Assembly (NCBI GenBank): GCA_945643635.1
Contig: CALZFC010000082.1
Span: forward strand, 733,001 to 797,000
Length of the DNA: 64,000 bases
Source: Allodiplogaster sudhausi
Taxonomy: Eukaryota; Nematoda; Chromadorea; Rhabditida; Diplogasteridae
Direction: 5' to 3'
The position numbers and the translations under genes were made by a program. Under the pieces are notes generated by a model, which was not told the DNA's origin, did not search any database, and saw nothing but the letters and a program-made list of their open reading frames with translations. Below are positions 11,100 through 21,979 of the stretch, one piece after another. Each line of letters starts with the position of its first letter. Positions within the stretch are counted from its first letter, which is position 1.

Positions 11100-12050
11100 A
11101 GACATTGCTAAATAACCAAAAAGGGATTGATAACATACACAAATCTTGAACATAATTTGCACAAACAGAATGAGTAAACGAATACTTGGAAACATCGTCA
11201 AAGTTTAAAACAAACCTTAAAGGGTCAAGACGCTGCAACCTCTCCGACCTCCTCCTCTGAATGCACGACATCCTTAAAAAATGGAATGAGCTTGATAACA
11301 TTGAAGGGTTGGAATGATTGGCAACGATAGCTTCGCACATCATGTAAACTTTAAAAAAAAAAACTTTGACTGATATTGAAGTTAACACACCCGCCAAAAC
11401 CTTTGTGTTTTGACATTAGCTGGAACAAAAGCGCCGAGTATAAACCACATAAAATTGATGTTAGCTAGTACTTTATGATCGCCTCGAAATAATTCAACAG
11501 CGCAATTTCGGTTTAAACTCGGCGAAAAGTTGCAAGAATACTTTTAGAAAATCCAGCGTTCAAGAACTAAGTTATTGCATCAATAACGCATTCCAAGGAT
11601 AATTATTGCCACCCGATCAACATTTTCAGTCTAGGCAACATTTATTCATAAAAAAATTGCATTCACCATACACAATATCAAATTAAATAAGGCATGACGG
11701 ATTTGCAAAAATAAATTTAATGCCGCAATAAATAAGTCCGAAGGGTGCTTAATTCCGGTGTTTGCAGTTCCAGGCCCAAATTCGTTTTGGGTCATTTTGG
11801 GTATCTGCGGTCTCTATATATGGGAGCAAGATTTCTTAGAAACTTGGAAAAATCCCTCCCCCACCTCCAACAAATTCGCCACAAGAGGTGTTGTGGTAGG
11901 GGAATAAGAATTCATATTAATTTTTTCATGAGATAGGGTGAGCATACGGTATATGAATTTTTTCTTTCCGGCAACCTTCAACGAAGGATAGAATGCTAAC
12001 GCGATTGTAACTGATTGGTTATGAATCTGTAGTTTGAATAACACATATTT
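11100..12050. other. Intergenic, nothing firm
   Basis: A short minus-strand open segment at about 11,280-11,220 (MSCIQRRRSERLQRLDPLR) could be an upstream exon of the transposase-like gene, but its phase does not fit the next exon. The rest is AT-rich and featureless. Confidence 0.35.
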
Positions 12051-13110
12051 ATTTCTTGAATTTCTTGCCGGCTGAGCGGAAGTCGAAGGCAGCCCTAGCC
12101 GGGAAGTAGCACGTCGGGACCAAGCCCCTCGATTGCACTCGCCGAACGCTGTAAGTTTTCACATTTTCTATTTTAAAAAGTCCCTATCATCGCACAAAAA
12201 CCTTCGCAATGGTTCGCCTGATTTTACCTACATTTGCATTCAAGATAATATTAGAATGGATGCGAGGTTTCGTTGTTACATTCTCCTTTACTATCTAACC
12301 CGCGCTCTTGGACTCAGTTCTCCTTCTCCTTTCCTCTTGCTCCACCTTGTTCTGTCTGAATCACGTAGTAAGCTGCCGTAACTCTATAGGCAGGAATGCC
12401 TTGGAAGCTTTCACCCAAAATCAATATTCACGAGATGGACCCGAACCCTCGCTAACCGCTCCTGTGGGCTAGCCACTAACTTGCACACTACTCACATAGG
12501 ATGCGCAACAATCGATATACTTGAACTCATTGCCCAGCGCCCTCTCTCTATCTCTGTTCTCTCTCTCTCCATCTCTCTCTCTCTCTCTACCCTCTCTATC
12601 ATGGTTGCACAGGCTGAAACGCAGATGTATTCAAAAATAACTTAAACTCGCCGTCTTTTAGTTGACAATATGTAAAACCTACGTGGATATCATACCAATT
12701 TGTTAAAATGCTTTGTCTTTTGAAGGATCGCCTCCAGTGTTGCTCGTAGCGAGGGCGAGAGGACTCGGGCGGAGCCATCGAAGTCGCCTCGACTCACACG
12801 CACACCACAGTTAGTCTTCAGATGTTCTATTTAGAAGAAAACTTTTCCTCCAACTAAGCAAGCCGTTCGCCGTTTTTCCTTTCAAGATCATATTAGAATG
12901 TGCATTCGAAGTTATGTTTGATACTTTATTCCTGGACCATCTATAAACCGCGCTCCTAGAACCTTTCTCGACTTTTCCACCTCTAGTCTCTTCTTCACTT
13001 CTTTCAGTAGCGGGAAGGCTTTCACGCAAAACCAACTGTCCCGATATGGTCTCGAACCCTCTTTGCCCGCTCATGTGCGCTAGCCACTAACCACCACACC
13101 ATGTACTCAC
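12050..13110 (+). repeat. Inverted copies of the exon-like/tRNA-like repeat array
   Basis: Two units are related to the 24.6-27.6 kb array but in opposite orientation. Exon-like blocks lie at about 12,055-12,150 (CTGAGCGGAAGTCGAAGGCA) and 12,725-12,815 (GGATCGCCTCC...CACCACAGTTAG). The tRNA-like segments are at about 12,400-12,500 and 13,015-13,110; both contain a TCGAACCCTC or CCGAACCCTC string (reverse of the B-box-like motif) and GCTAGCCACTAAC, followed by (CT)n. The shared order shows common descent. Confidence 0.65.
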
Positions 13111-13144
13111 GTTATAGTCGCCTGCTACCATGAATTCATTGTCC

Positions 13145-13156
13145 AGCACTCTCTCA

Positions 13157-13193
<37 letters not shown>

Positions 13194-13195
13194 AT
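13145..13195 (+). repeat. (CT)n microsatellite
   Basis: Uninterrupted (CT)n at about 13,159-13,192, part of the adjacent repeat unit. Confidence 0.9.
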
Positions 13196-13495
13196 TCTGC
13201 TGCATGCTCCCTGGTGTCTATTTCGCTCTCTTTCAATCACTTCTCCCTCTACCTTGCTCTATCTCTCTGTTTCCTCCTCTTTTTCAATATTTTAACTCCA
13301 CATGCCTATGTATTTTGTGTAGAGTGTAGTGTGCACAAGCTCAGGGCTGAGCTCTTTTAGTCGGCACATTATCAAGCTTAGCATATGTACAAAAGGCTGG
13401 ATATCTGTAAGGAAATCGGCCAAATATAAAATACTGAATCCAAATGCCGGTCTCATCAACTGCAATTCTTTCAGCTGTCATCACTCCCCCGCAAC

Positions 13496-15269
13496 ATGTT
13501 CGATTTCTCTTCCGATGAGGATGATAGAAGAGGAGAAGGAAGTGCAAAGAGGAGGCGATTCTCTCTGGAGTTTTCCTCCTCGTCTCCGAATCCACATGTC
13601 AGTTCCCCTTAAAGGAGCCGTACACGGAATATATAATGTCTTATGTTTTTAAATCAGTCTGTCCGTTCAGACTAGAAAGATCGATGAGTGAAACAAGAAT
13701 TGAATTTGACAAAGTCTAAGCCGATATAATCTCATTTTCCTCAGATGGAATACTGTAAAAAATTTGGCCCGAGTGTACGTGCACCCAGCGCACTCTTGCA
13801 CATTTGGTCTTTGAACTCGAAATTTGGTGCGAATAGTTCGTAGGACGCATTGGAAGGGCATGCAGGATGGCTACGTGATCACATGAACATTTTGTGATTT
13901 AGAATTCGTATGTATGTTCCAAGCATAAATGGAATGATAATATCCTTTATTCATTTACATATGATTATTGCTTATATGGAATGTTTACAGAAAATGGATG
14001 GCATTACACGTCCATCTATGTTTGACCCAACTAGAGACGAGTTGGAAGAGGGGGTTCAGCAGATGAGGCGCCGCCTGGAGGACACAGAGAGAGCGTCGAA
14101 GATATTCTCTTCTGACACTCCGCCGGAGACTCTTCGGTGCAGCTGTAGAGGCTGCAGCGTCGTCTCCAATTACTCAACCTCGTATTGCTGCAGAGCCGTC
14201 CTCCAGAATCCCCATCGGCTTCTGCTGCGAGGTCGCGAGCTAGGAGAATTCCTGCAAGAGCTCCTCAGAGAGGAAGCAGTTGGATGTGTCGCCGAGTGCC
14301 GACAATTCCAAGAGGTGTACCTCGATATGCGGGCTGCCAGGGCCGCAGCTCGCATGTACGAAGTCTCTGAACGAACCGGCCAGAGGCACCAAGAGCCTAC
14401 TAACAGGCAAGATGACTTTTCTCTTCATAAACAAAGCACATGCGTCTTCTAAAAGATGTTCTGCCCCTTCCTTCGGCTGTCATCAGAATGCAAGTAAGAA
14501 AATCACTTTTTATCATCATTGGTACTCGAGCAAAAGCCACCGTATACCGGGATTACCCGAAGTACCGGTTCCGGTGGTTGAGAAAAAAGCTAAATTCGAA
14601 CGCCTTCAAAGGGACCTACAGCTCGAGTGAGGGGGAGTCAACCAGGCGGGCAGCCCTATCCTCCACGCCAGCCGCCTTCTCGCCTGCTTCCGCCGCGGTT
14701 CCTTCCTCCTCTCCGACTTCCACTTCTTGGCGCGAGCACACTTGCCGCTGCACAACCTTCTCCTCCGGCTTCGGCTCCTCCTCTCGCGCCTCTCCCGAGT
14801 CCCTCAATGCCAATCTTATCAAGAGATTGCAACGGCAGGCACACACTCTCAAAAGGATCTACTTTTAACTTCATGCCAACTCCAAATCCTCCCAAACTAA
14901 CACCCTTGTACAGAGGGGAGTCCAGTGAGGATACAGAAGTTAGATAGAAAGAAAAATGGCCAACCTCGCATTCGTTGAGATCAATAACCTTCTAACCACA
15001 CCGTTCAGGAAGAGGAGTCGTCATTTGCGCCTTCAGTTGAAGCATCCTGCAATTTGAATAATGTTAGTGTCAAGTATGCACTCGTGGACATCGAACTATT
15101 AGCGGAGCTATTCCGTGACTGCATCAAATGTGGCCGTGAAAACATATGCCAGGTCAGTCATAACTATCCATATAATTCTTTTATGTTTACAGAACTTTTA
15201 GGTTTCTATCCGAGCCGAAGGAGCTGTTCTACATGTCACTTCTGAGTGCGTACTCAACAGCTCACACAA
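13496..15269 (+). CDS. P2X7-ballast-type cysteine domain plus zinc-ribbon protein (partly broken)
   Basis: Exon 1 (13,496-13,597) encodes MFDFSSDEDDRRGEGSAKRR with an acidic start and a basic, NLS-like KRRR. It splices in phase to exon 2 from 13,991. Around residues 80-150 are CSCRGC, then YCC, a Leu-rich helix and CVAECRQFQEVYLDMRAARA: the CxCxxC...CC...C/H pattern of the cytoplasmic ballast domain of P2X7 receptors. That domain also occurs in transposon-related proteins of invertebrates without the channel. The frame breaks near 14,440; a matching tail (VLPLPSAVIRM) continues in another frame to a GTAAG donor at about 14,490. A pro-rich exon ends at 14,938, followed by in-phase exons 15,009-15,152 (SSFAPSVEA...ELLAELFRDCIKCGREN) and 15,202-15,269 (RAEGAVLHVTSEC), a CxxC...C segment like the N-terminal zinc ribbon of large RNase H transposase-like families. 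No catalytic core follows. Exon order is solid; whether all exons form one mRNA is not. Confidence 0.5.
13610..13985 (+). other. Presumed intron 1 of the P2X7-ballast-type gene
   Basis: A GTCAG donor at 13,598 and TTTACAG acceptor ending at 13,990 bound it. No other feature seen within. Confidence 0.5.
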
Positions 15270-15330
15270 GTGAAAAAGCAAACGTCAAATTGCAATCGTA
15301 ATAAAATTTAGAAAAGATGTTATGGCGGAA

Positions 15331-15498
15331 ACATACCGCATTCGTCGTGCCATGCCTGCTGCGCCAGCGTTGGTGAAGAGTGGCATCGACGAAGAAGGCG
15401 CTGAGGGCAGCGATGTCGAGATGGACCAGCCAGAAGACGGATTAGGCCGCGCACTGAAGATGATTGATGAAGAAGACTATTTCAGCGACGAATTTTGA
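15331..15498 (+). CDS. Short acidic-tailed exon/ORF
   Basis: Open frame starting ATG at 15,331 (MAETYRIRRAMPAAPALVKS) and ending in an acidic tail (MIDEEDYFSDEF, stop 15,496-15,498). An acceptor-like tttag lies just upstream, so it may be a terminal exon rather than a complete gene. The acidic C-terminus recalls the tail exons at 21.8-22.0 kb. No known domain. Confidence 0.35.
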   Translation, partial: TYRIRRAMPAAPALVKSGIDEEGAEGSDVEMDQPEDGLGRALKMIDEEDYFSDEF

Positions 15499-15499
15499 T

Positions 15500-16180
15500 T
15501 TTTATTTCTCTTAATTACGAATTCATTGCTAGAAATAATCAACATTTCGTGCTGGAGTAGAAAATATTTCGTTATTTAATCATCCATGAGTTAAAAATGG
15601 TTTGAATAAATAGTTTACCTTACTTACTGCAAAATATTGCAAGCCTCACATCTTTCGCTTGGATGGCTTTGCAGGGAACGAGCCATCTCCTGGACGCCAG
15701 CACTGGACCTCAACAAATCGCCCACAAGCATTGTTCAAATCGAAGAATAGTAAACTAAAAGACTCAATGAGAAATAAACAAAAACTCGATTATGAAAAAG
15801 AACGAAACCACGCATCTAAATAGAGCTCACGCATTGGGACCAGCAGATCTAACGATGGCGGAGTAGCTGGATAAGCGGTTACTGAAGTGATAAAACTAAA
15901 TATCCATGATAAGAATCAAAACTAAAACCAAAAACGACGTAAAACGATAAAGATTACACGATGCCACGCGGCGAAATAAAACTTCACGCTGATTTTAGTG
16001 GGGTCAAAATGTCATGGTGCACTGAGTGCATCAAAATTATGGGTGCCGGAAAATAGAAAACAGAACGGCCAAATTTTGTTGCGCAGATTTGAATCGTGGC
16101 ATTTTGGATACTGTACTATTATTCCGTGTTCGGTTCCTTTAAGGATGACTTCATAAGCACATATGTATGCATGATTATTG
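15500..16180. other. No supported gene
   Basis: AT-rich. A short GC-richer patch at about 15,660-15,750 after a TTTGCAG acceptor may be a degraded exon. Nothing else seen. Confidence 0.35.
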
Positions 16181-16184
16181 GCAG

Positions 16185-16847
16185 GATGACTTCTTGGATG
16201 GCTCGTCTGGTGCTTCAACTCCACGCGCACCGCTTCGGCCATTGCAAACCAGTCAAGCCGTTGTCAGTTTTCTAAATGTTATAGTTTGAACTAGTATCCA
16301 AATGAAATATTTCAGAACCGTACAAGAGGAAGAAGGCCCGGAGTACGTGGGAGAGGTCGCGCTGCAGCTGCCGCTGTAGACCATCTCATAGTGGCAGGGT
16401 CGCGTGCCCGCTCCCGGTCGGCTTCCGCAACTCGTCCGCCACCCACAACCTCGCCCGTCCTCGTGCCATCTCCAGCAACCACCTCCCAGCCCTCAGACAA
16501 CTCTGCTCTCTTGGTTAATACAAATTTCAGAGCGTTTCTTACTTACTTTCTTCTTATACATTATTAATTTTGTACTTATCATTTTCTTTTTTAAGAGGCA
16601 AGTCCTTCAAATGTGCCGGGAGCAAGTCGAGCAATCGCGCACACACCGCCAGCAGATCAACAAGATGCAGCTTGAGGTTCAACCGTGTTTATTCTTTTAA
16701 ATATTATTCTAACAATTCATACAAAATTTCATTCTTTAGTTAGCGAAGGTGCTCGGACACGCTGCTGATGCCGAGGAAGAGGTGAAGGCGCTTCGAGAAC
16801 AGGTTGCGGAGCTGCAAGCGAGAGTGCCAGCCGCAACTGCTCGTTAG
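16185..16847 (+). CDS. RG-rich plus coiled-coil protein, 3' part
   Basis: Four exons join in phase: 16,185-16,259, 16,316-16,513, 16,596-16,676 and 16,740-16,847 (stop TAG). They encode an acidic opening (DDFLDGSSG), an Arg/Gly stretch (NRTRGRRPGVRGRGR), a Ser/Pro/Thr region and a clear C-terminal coiled coil (LAKVLGHAADAEEEVKALRE then QVAELQARV). The 81-nt third exon matches exon 5 of the 1.7-3.3 kb gene in length and position. Both genes go from low complexity to a helical C-terminus, so this may be the tail of a second Myb/SANT-like paralog. No start codon or N-terminal domain is visible; the first exon begins at an acceptor. Confidence 0.55.
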
Positions 16848-16950
16848 CTTTTCTTCATTGTTTCTTATCTACGTTCCATCAAGCGCTCCGTTGTTGTTCG
16901 ATTCGTTGGATTTCATTGGAAGTAGCTTCTTCATTGTTAGCTGCTTCCAG

Positions 16951-17591
16951 GTTAACGTTTTAAACTTGCCAGGCTTCTCGTACGACGGATACGTTAGCTT
17001 GCCGAGAATCGAGGAGCTGGACGATGACGTTTCGGACACTGTCTTCGCCTCGAGAGTAGAAGAAGAGCTATTCCGCGACTCGTCTGGTGAGCGTTTGAGG
17101 CCGCTCCTGCAACGTCCTTCACAGGACAAAGTGAAGTGGATGCAGAAGGTAATACGCTACATTTGTTATAAGATACACGTTATATGCGTCCACATTCCGT
17201 TACCAGTTGCTTGATGAGAGAAGACCCGTATTGGCAAGATCTGAGCGGAGAAGTCGTTGGCTCAAAGTGTGCAGACGAATCGACGAACGGGTGGCGAGGC
17301 AGCTTAAAGGGAGGTCCGACAGAGAGCAGAAGGTACCTTTAATTTCTGATAAAAAATTGACTGCTATTAGGATGTTGCTTTAGGGTTAATATGATGCTGT
17401 CTATTTTACATTCTCCCGGAGCCGTACCCCCTGATCTTCTTGATATACAAATCCATACTGGCATTTGCGCCCTTATTGTTAGTGCTTTATAAGCAAGGTA
17501 AACATTGCTCCATTTTCAGAGACGGCGACAGAGAGAACTCCGGAATGTCCTTGAGCCTCCTACACACCACTCAATTTCAATTTCTTTATGA
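16951..17591 (+). pseudogene. Acidic/basic small protein, apparently split by the LINE
   Basis: Exons 16,951-17,148, 17,207-17,332 and 17,520-17,591 join in phase. The protein begins FSYDGYVSLPRIEELDDDVS (after an acceptor) and becomes strongly basic (RSERRSRWLKVCRRIDERVA; RRRQRELRN). The final codons run into CAATTTCAATTTC, which looks like the 3' end of the minus-strand retrotransposon that starts here. Beyond that element, plus-strand exons at 21,751-21,844 and 21,926-21,975 restore a coding-like acidic tail. The simplest reading is that the retrotransposon inserted into the last exon or an intron of this gene. No family recognised. Confidence 0.45.
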
Positions 17592-17734
17592 TGTGGGCAA
17601 ATATGTAGTTACATCATAATACTTGAGGAAACATAGTCTGGGCCAAGTAATATAAATTAGAAATTATTAAAAAGAAAAAAAATGATACAAGAGAAAAAGA
17701 TGACAGAAACAAAATGGGGCATGAGATGTAACGA

Positions 17735-20578
17735 TTAAGAGACATTTTGTTGAGTTACAACGTAGGTACAATATTTACGGAATAAAGAAAGAGAATTCGA
17801 GGAGACATACTTTTCTTGTAAGGAGTTCCAGAGGCGGACAACACGATAAGAGAGGCATGAACGCCTTGATCGGAGGGAGCGGAGAGGGGGAAGTCCTAGC
17901 TTATAAGGGTGACCACGGAGAGTGGAAGAATATTGGGAGGGGAGAGAGAAAAAGCGAGTATGATCAATAGGCGTAAGTTTTCTAACGATCTTAAATGTAG
18001 TGACTAAATTCGTGACTCTCCTCCGACATTCTAAGGGAATTAAGCCAAGAGAAACCAAACGTTCATTATAAGGCATTGGACAGCCTATGCGCTTAAAAAT
18101 CGAGCGGGTATAACTGCGTTGAACTTTCTCAAGCGAGGTAATAGAAAATGAAGAGGAGGGGTTCCAAACTTCTGAACAAGAATCTAATATTGGCAGAACA
18201 TACACTTTGTACAATCGACATAGAATATGAATATTGCGTGTCTTAAAGGAGCGAAGAATGTATGCGGACCTAGCAGACGCTTTCCTAACAATTCCCTGAA
18301 TATGCTCGTGGGTTTAGAGATCGGAGTCGTATGTTATTCCTAAGTCTTTGAAAGATGAAACAATGGGTAGGGCTACATTTCGGAGCGAGTACAAAAATTC
18401 GGGCTGACGCCCAATTGGAAGGACAACTGTCTTATCAAGAGAGATGGTGAGGCCCCATTTGCTAGACCATTTATCTACTGAGTTAAGAGCAGATTGGAGG
18501 AGGTTTGGGTTATTAAAAGTATACAGCTTAACATCATCTGCATAAATGGTGTAGTGACAGCCTGAGGGAATGCAATCAACGATATCATTAATATAAATAA
18601 GGAAAAGCAGAGGCCCAAGACAGGTACCTTGATTTACGCCGTTTCTTATGGGGTACGTATGTGAAAATTCATTATCTATGACAACCGATTGTGATCTATT
18701 GGCTAGAAAAGAATCAAAAAAGCGGAGAAGGCTACCAGAAATGCCTATTCGAGCTAGATTATAAAGGAGATGCTGCCTGGGCACGGTGTCAAAGGCCTTA
18801 CTGTAATCAATGAAAACAGTGCTAATATATTGACCGGCATCAAGAGAAGAGTGCCAGTCATTAAGCGTGGTAAGAAGGGCGGAAGAGACAGAGTGACGGG
18901 GTCGAAAACCGAATTGGAATGGGGATAGGATGGAGTGATCTTCTAGATAACTGAAAATCTTACGAGCAATAATGCGCTCCATTACTTTCGATAAAGAACA
19001 CGTAAGAGAAATAGGTCTATAATTAGAACACTCCTGACGGGAACCTTTCCTCTTATATACAGGGCGGATAAGAGCGTGCGACCAGATCTTAGGAATTCTA
19101 CCATATAACATTATTCGGCTAAATAAGATTGTGATTGGGGTGCTAAGAGAGTTGGCTGCATTCTTGAGAAAAATATAAGGGACCTTATCAGGTGAAGTAG
19201 AGTTTCGGTTGGGGAGCTTACTGAGAGCACGATGAATAACATCAGAGCTAAATTCAATGTAATCAAGATTATGGCAGGTCTGGGTAGGGAAAGGGGGAGG
19301 AGGAGGAGGCGAGGTAGAGAACGAAGTAGAACAACTTTGAAAATAGTCAGAAAAAGCGTTAGCCTTATCAAGGGGACTAGTACAAATTCTAGAAGAAGTT
19401 TTGATTGGTCCAATGCGTGTATTCTCCTTAATACAACCGTTAGCATACCTATAAAGCAGTTTCATATTGGATTTGGATGAAATCTTACCTTCTAGTTTTC
19501 TCCTATGGTTATCTAAAGCTTTCTTGAGTTTACGATTGGTACGAATGAATGGGGAGAGGCCAAGGGATAGACGGGACTGATAAAGGTGATCACAAGCACG
19601 GGCTAGCCGTTGAATACCGTATGGAAACTGCGGGTGAGAAAGTGATACATTTTTAACTGGGATGAAATTTTCAATAGCAAAATGGACTTTTTCTAAAAAG
19701 GCAGCGTAAGCTAGATCGATGTCATCAGTAGACCCTAGCAAAAATGTCCAATCAATTGATAACAGAAACGAATTTGCCTTTCTAAAATCTAAAGCAATGA
19801 AAGATGACGATGAGGGAGGAGAAGGAAAGGGAATAGAGAAAGTAACGATGGAGTGGTCTAGTGTAGGGAGAGGGGGAAGGACTTGACATTGGGTGACCAG
19901 TGAGTTATCAGTTGATAATACCAGATCTAGGAGAGCTGATTGTCGAGTAGGGGCCGGGACATGTTGGGTGAGAAAGTGGGTATCACAAAGAGAGAGCAAC
20001 GATGCGGAGGTAGGAGAGAGGGCAAGAGTGGCAGCATAGGGAAGAGCGCTATACTCGTTCCAGTCGATATCGGGGCAGTTAAAATCTCCAGCAATAATGT
20101 GATTGTAATTGTTCAGCTCTAAAATAGACTCATGAATAGTATCTAGGCAGGCTGTGAAGTCATTAATGGGACAGGCCGGACTCCTATAGACGCAGTGAAG
20201 GATGATTGTAAGGGAATCGCAAGTAATGGCAGCAGTGACTAGTTGGCAGTACTTGCCGAAGCTTGTGGAAACTACTAAATAAGACGGGTATCTAGACTCA
20301 ATGAGAAGACACACACCACCACCATAGTTATCGCATATTATATCGGAACGAAAAACATTAAAATGTCCGTTAAGAGAGAGCATAGCGTCAGAGACAGAGT
20401 CGGGGGTAGCCCAGGTTTCGGTAAGGAAAAAGATGTCAATCTTGTTCTGAGAGCAAAAATATTCAAGGAGTGGGAACTTTCTACCGATAGATCTAATATT
20501 TATAAGGGAACATGAGAGGGGAGGGGGGTTTGAACAAGAAATGGAGCTGACGGAGGGCGATTCTAAGTGAGGAGCTAC
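17735..20578 (-). pseudogene. LINE ORF2: endonuclease-reverse transcriptase, one nonsense codon
   Basis: From just after the ORF1 stop the frame is open down to 17,735 except for a single TAA at 18,314-18,316, so the listed pieces (20,383-18,314 and 18,214-17,735) are one frame. Endonuclease signatures: INIRSIGRKF, FFLTETW and IAGDFNCPDIDWN. Reverse transcriptase: YRPISLTCSLSKVMERII, FIDYSKAFDTVP, NQGTCLGPLLFLIYINDI and the catalytic YADDVKLY. The C-terminal domain contains VYVLPILDSCSEVWNP and the Arg-rich region usual in CR1/Jockey-group elements. The TAA follows GITYDSDL where a Lys codon would fit. It probably inactivates this copy, but the element must be fairly young to carry so few lesions. 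Confidence 0.85.
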
Positions 20579-21715
20579 CTATTGGGAAGAGACGGGGACG
20601 GAATGAGAGAGTGGCTGACTCATTGACGGCGAGAGAGCGGCCGGCGGTGTCTGCTCGGCCATCGACTGGTCGGCCGGAGAGCCGTCGATCGTCTCGAGCC
20701 GGAACGCCTTCACTCGCTCGTGCTGCCCGTGACCGTCGTGCCTCCGGTTGCTCGCGGAGCTGCTACCTCTGCTTCTGCCGCCACCAGGACGACGCGTAGT
20801 AGGTCGGCCGCCACGGACCGAGTTGGATGAGGGAGGAAGGCGGTGCGGCGCCTCCTGCTGCTGTCTCTTCTCCAGGGCGGCTCGGCTGCGTGGCGGCAAC
20901 TCTCTCGGGTTACGGAGGCGGTGGATGCGTAGATCACGCACCACGTACTCGAGGCGGCCCGCTTCGGCATTGCGGCGGCCGCACTGGCGTCGGAGATCCG
21001 CGTCGTACTCCAACTGCTGCTTGGTGTAGTCCGGCCTGGCGTAGATATGTGGAGAGTTGGAGAGAGCGGGAAGGCAGCGAGAGTCCTTGACGTGGGTGAG
21101 GAAGTGGTCGCGAGTCGGTTGATCAGCGAATTGTATCTTCAGGGGTCTCGGCCGTGAGGAGTTAGGGTGGCGAGTGGGGGGATGGCGATGGCAGGTAATG
21201 CCAGAGAGAGAACAGCCATCAGCAGAGATGAGTGGTCGAAGGGAGGGGTCACTGGCGCCTCGAATGACGGAGATGAGGAAGGCGGTGTCTTGCTCAGCGG
21301 TCTCTTGTTCACTCGTCTTCTCTTCTAAGCCGACGATGACTGCACAAGTAGCCTTCTCCAGAATGAGAGGCTGGGACTCGAGCGTGCGTGCGACAGCAGA
21401 CGAGACAGCGGCGTAGGTGAGGGGACCACTGGCGATGTAAAGTAGTGTGTCAGTGAAGCGGTCGAACGCTTCAGTCAGCTTGGCCAGGATAAGGGAGTTC
21501 TGGTCGACGAGGGTGGCACGGAGAGCGTCGATCTTCCGATCGAGGTGGACGAGAAGGGACTCCGAGACCCTGTCCACGATGGCAGAGACAAGTTCGGAGT
21601 TGCCATTGTGGATTGAGGAAGAGGGTGGAGGGGATCTTTTACGGCCCATTAGCTGAGAGAGAGACAGAAATGTAAGGGATACTTGAGTTATTATTAGAAG
21701 CTTCATTGCAATCAA
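20579..21715 (-). CDS. LINE ORF1 protein
   Basis: An open frame of 378 codons; the likely start is MGRKRSPPPSSS at about 21,648, since the upstream Met lies in AT-rich sequence. A heptad-patterned helix (VDRVSESLLVHLDRKIDALR) suggests trimerising coiled coil, followed by a central domain and a very basic, Arg/Gly/Ser-rich C-terminus likely to bind RNA. No CCHC knuckles. It ends in TAG (20,579-20,581) and ORF2 continues in exactly the same frame, an unusual arrangement. Confidence 0.75.
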   Translation of the reverse strand: MIAMKLLIITQVSLTFLSLSQLMGRKRSPPPSSSIHNGNSELVSAIVDRVSESLLVHLDRKIDALRATLVDQNSLILAKLTEAFDRFTDTLLYIASGPLTYAAVSSAVARTLESQPLILEKATCAVIVGLEEKTSEQETAEQDTAFLISVIRGASDPSLRPLISADGCSLSGITCHRHPPTRHPNSSRPRPLKIQFADQPTRDHFLTHVKDSRCLPALSNSPHIYARPDYTKQQLEYDADLRRQCGRRNAEAGRLEYVVRDLRIHRLRNPRELPPRSRAALEKRQQQEAPHRLPPSSNSVRGGRPTTRRPGGGRSRGSSSASNRRHDGHGQHERVKAFRLETIDGSPADQSMAEQTPPAALSPSMSQPLSHSVPVSSQ

Positions 21716-21750
21716 GCATTTGAAACGAAAAATTAAACAGTTTAATTAAG

Positions 21751-21975
21751 CGCGACTATGATGACGTCTTCGCTTGGATGAACTCTCCCGAGCAGCAACG
21801 ACCGCAACCAGGAGACAACGGCGGCTCCTGGAATGACAACCAAGGTTAGGAAATGTAACATGAAAACAAATAAATAAAATAAATATATTTAGAAGTTTAT
21901 TCATTATTTGTCTAACTTTTTCCAGACGAGAATAGTGCCTACGACTCTTTGGAAGATTACGGCGAAGCCATGTAA
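21751..21975 (+). pseudogene. Acidic tail exons stranded beyond the LINE
   Basis: Exons 21,751-21,844 (DYDDVFAWMNSPEQQRPQPG) and 21,926-21,975 (ENSAYDSLEDYGEAM, stop TAA) join in phase across a GT-AG intron. There is no start. Their position suggests they were the 3' end of the plus-strand gene at 16.95-17.59 kb before the LINE inserted. Confidence 0.45.
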
Positions 21976-21979
21976 ATTC

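Larger units (their letters stand above)
17575..21745 (-). mobile_element. Non-LTR retrotransposon (CR1/Jockey-type LINE), near full length
   Basis: A minus-strand element with an ORF1 (21,715-20,579), an APE-type endonuclease plus reverse transcriptase ORF2 (20,578-17,735) and a short 3' region that seems to end in a GAAATT-type direct repeat next to 17,575. That 3' repeat is typical of CR1-like elements. Both ends are inferred from where LINE-like sequence stops; no target-site duplication could be recognised. It lies between exons of a plus-strand gene. Confidence 0.85.

Noticed and set aside
13667..13861. Minus-strand 64-codon ORF (MPFQCVLRTIRTKFRVQRPN)
   Set aside because: Falls in the presumed first intron of the P2X7-ballast-type gene without other support.
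19232..21416. Plus-strand ORFs inside the LINE and opposite ORF1
   Set aside because: Shadows of the minus-strand LINE ORFs; no independent motif.
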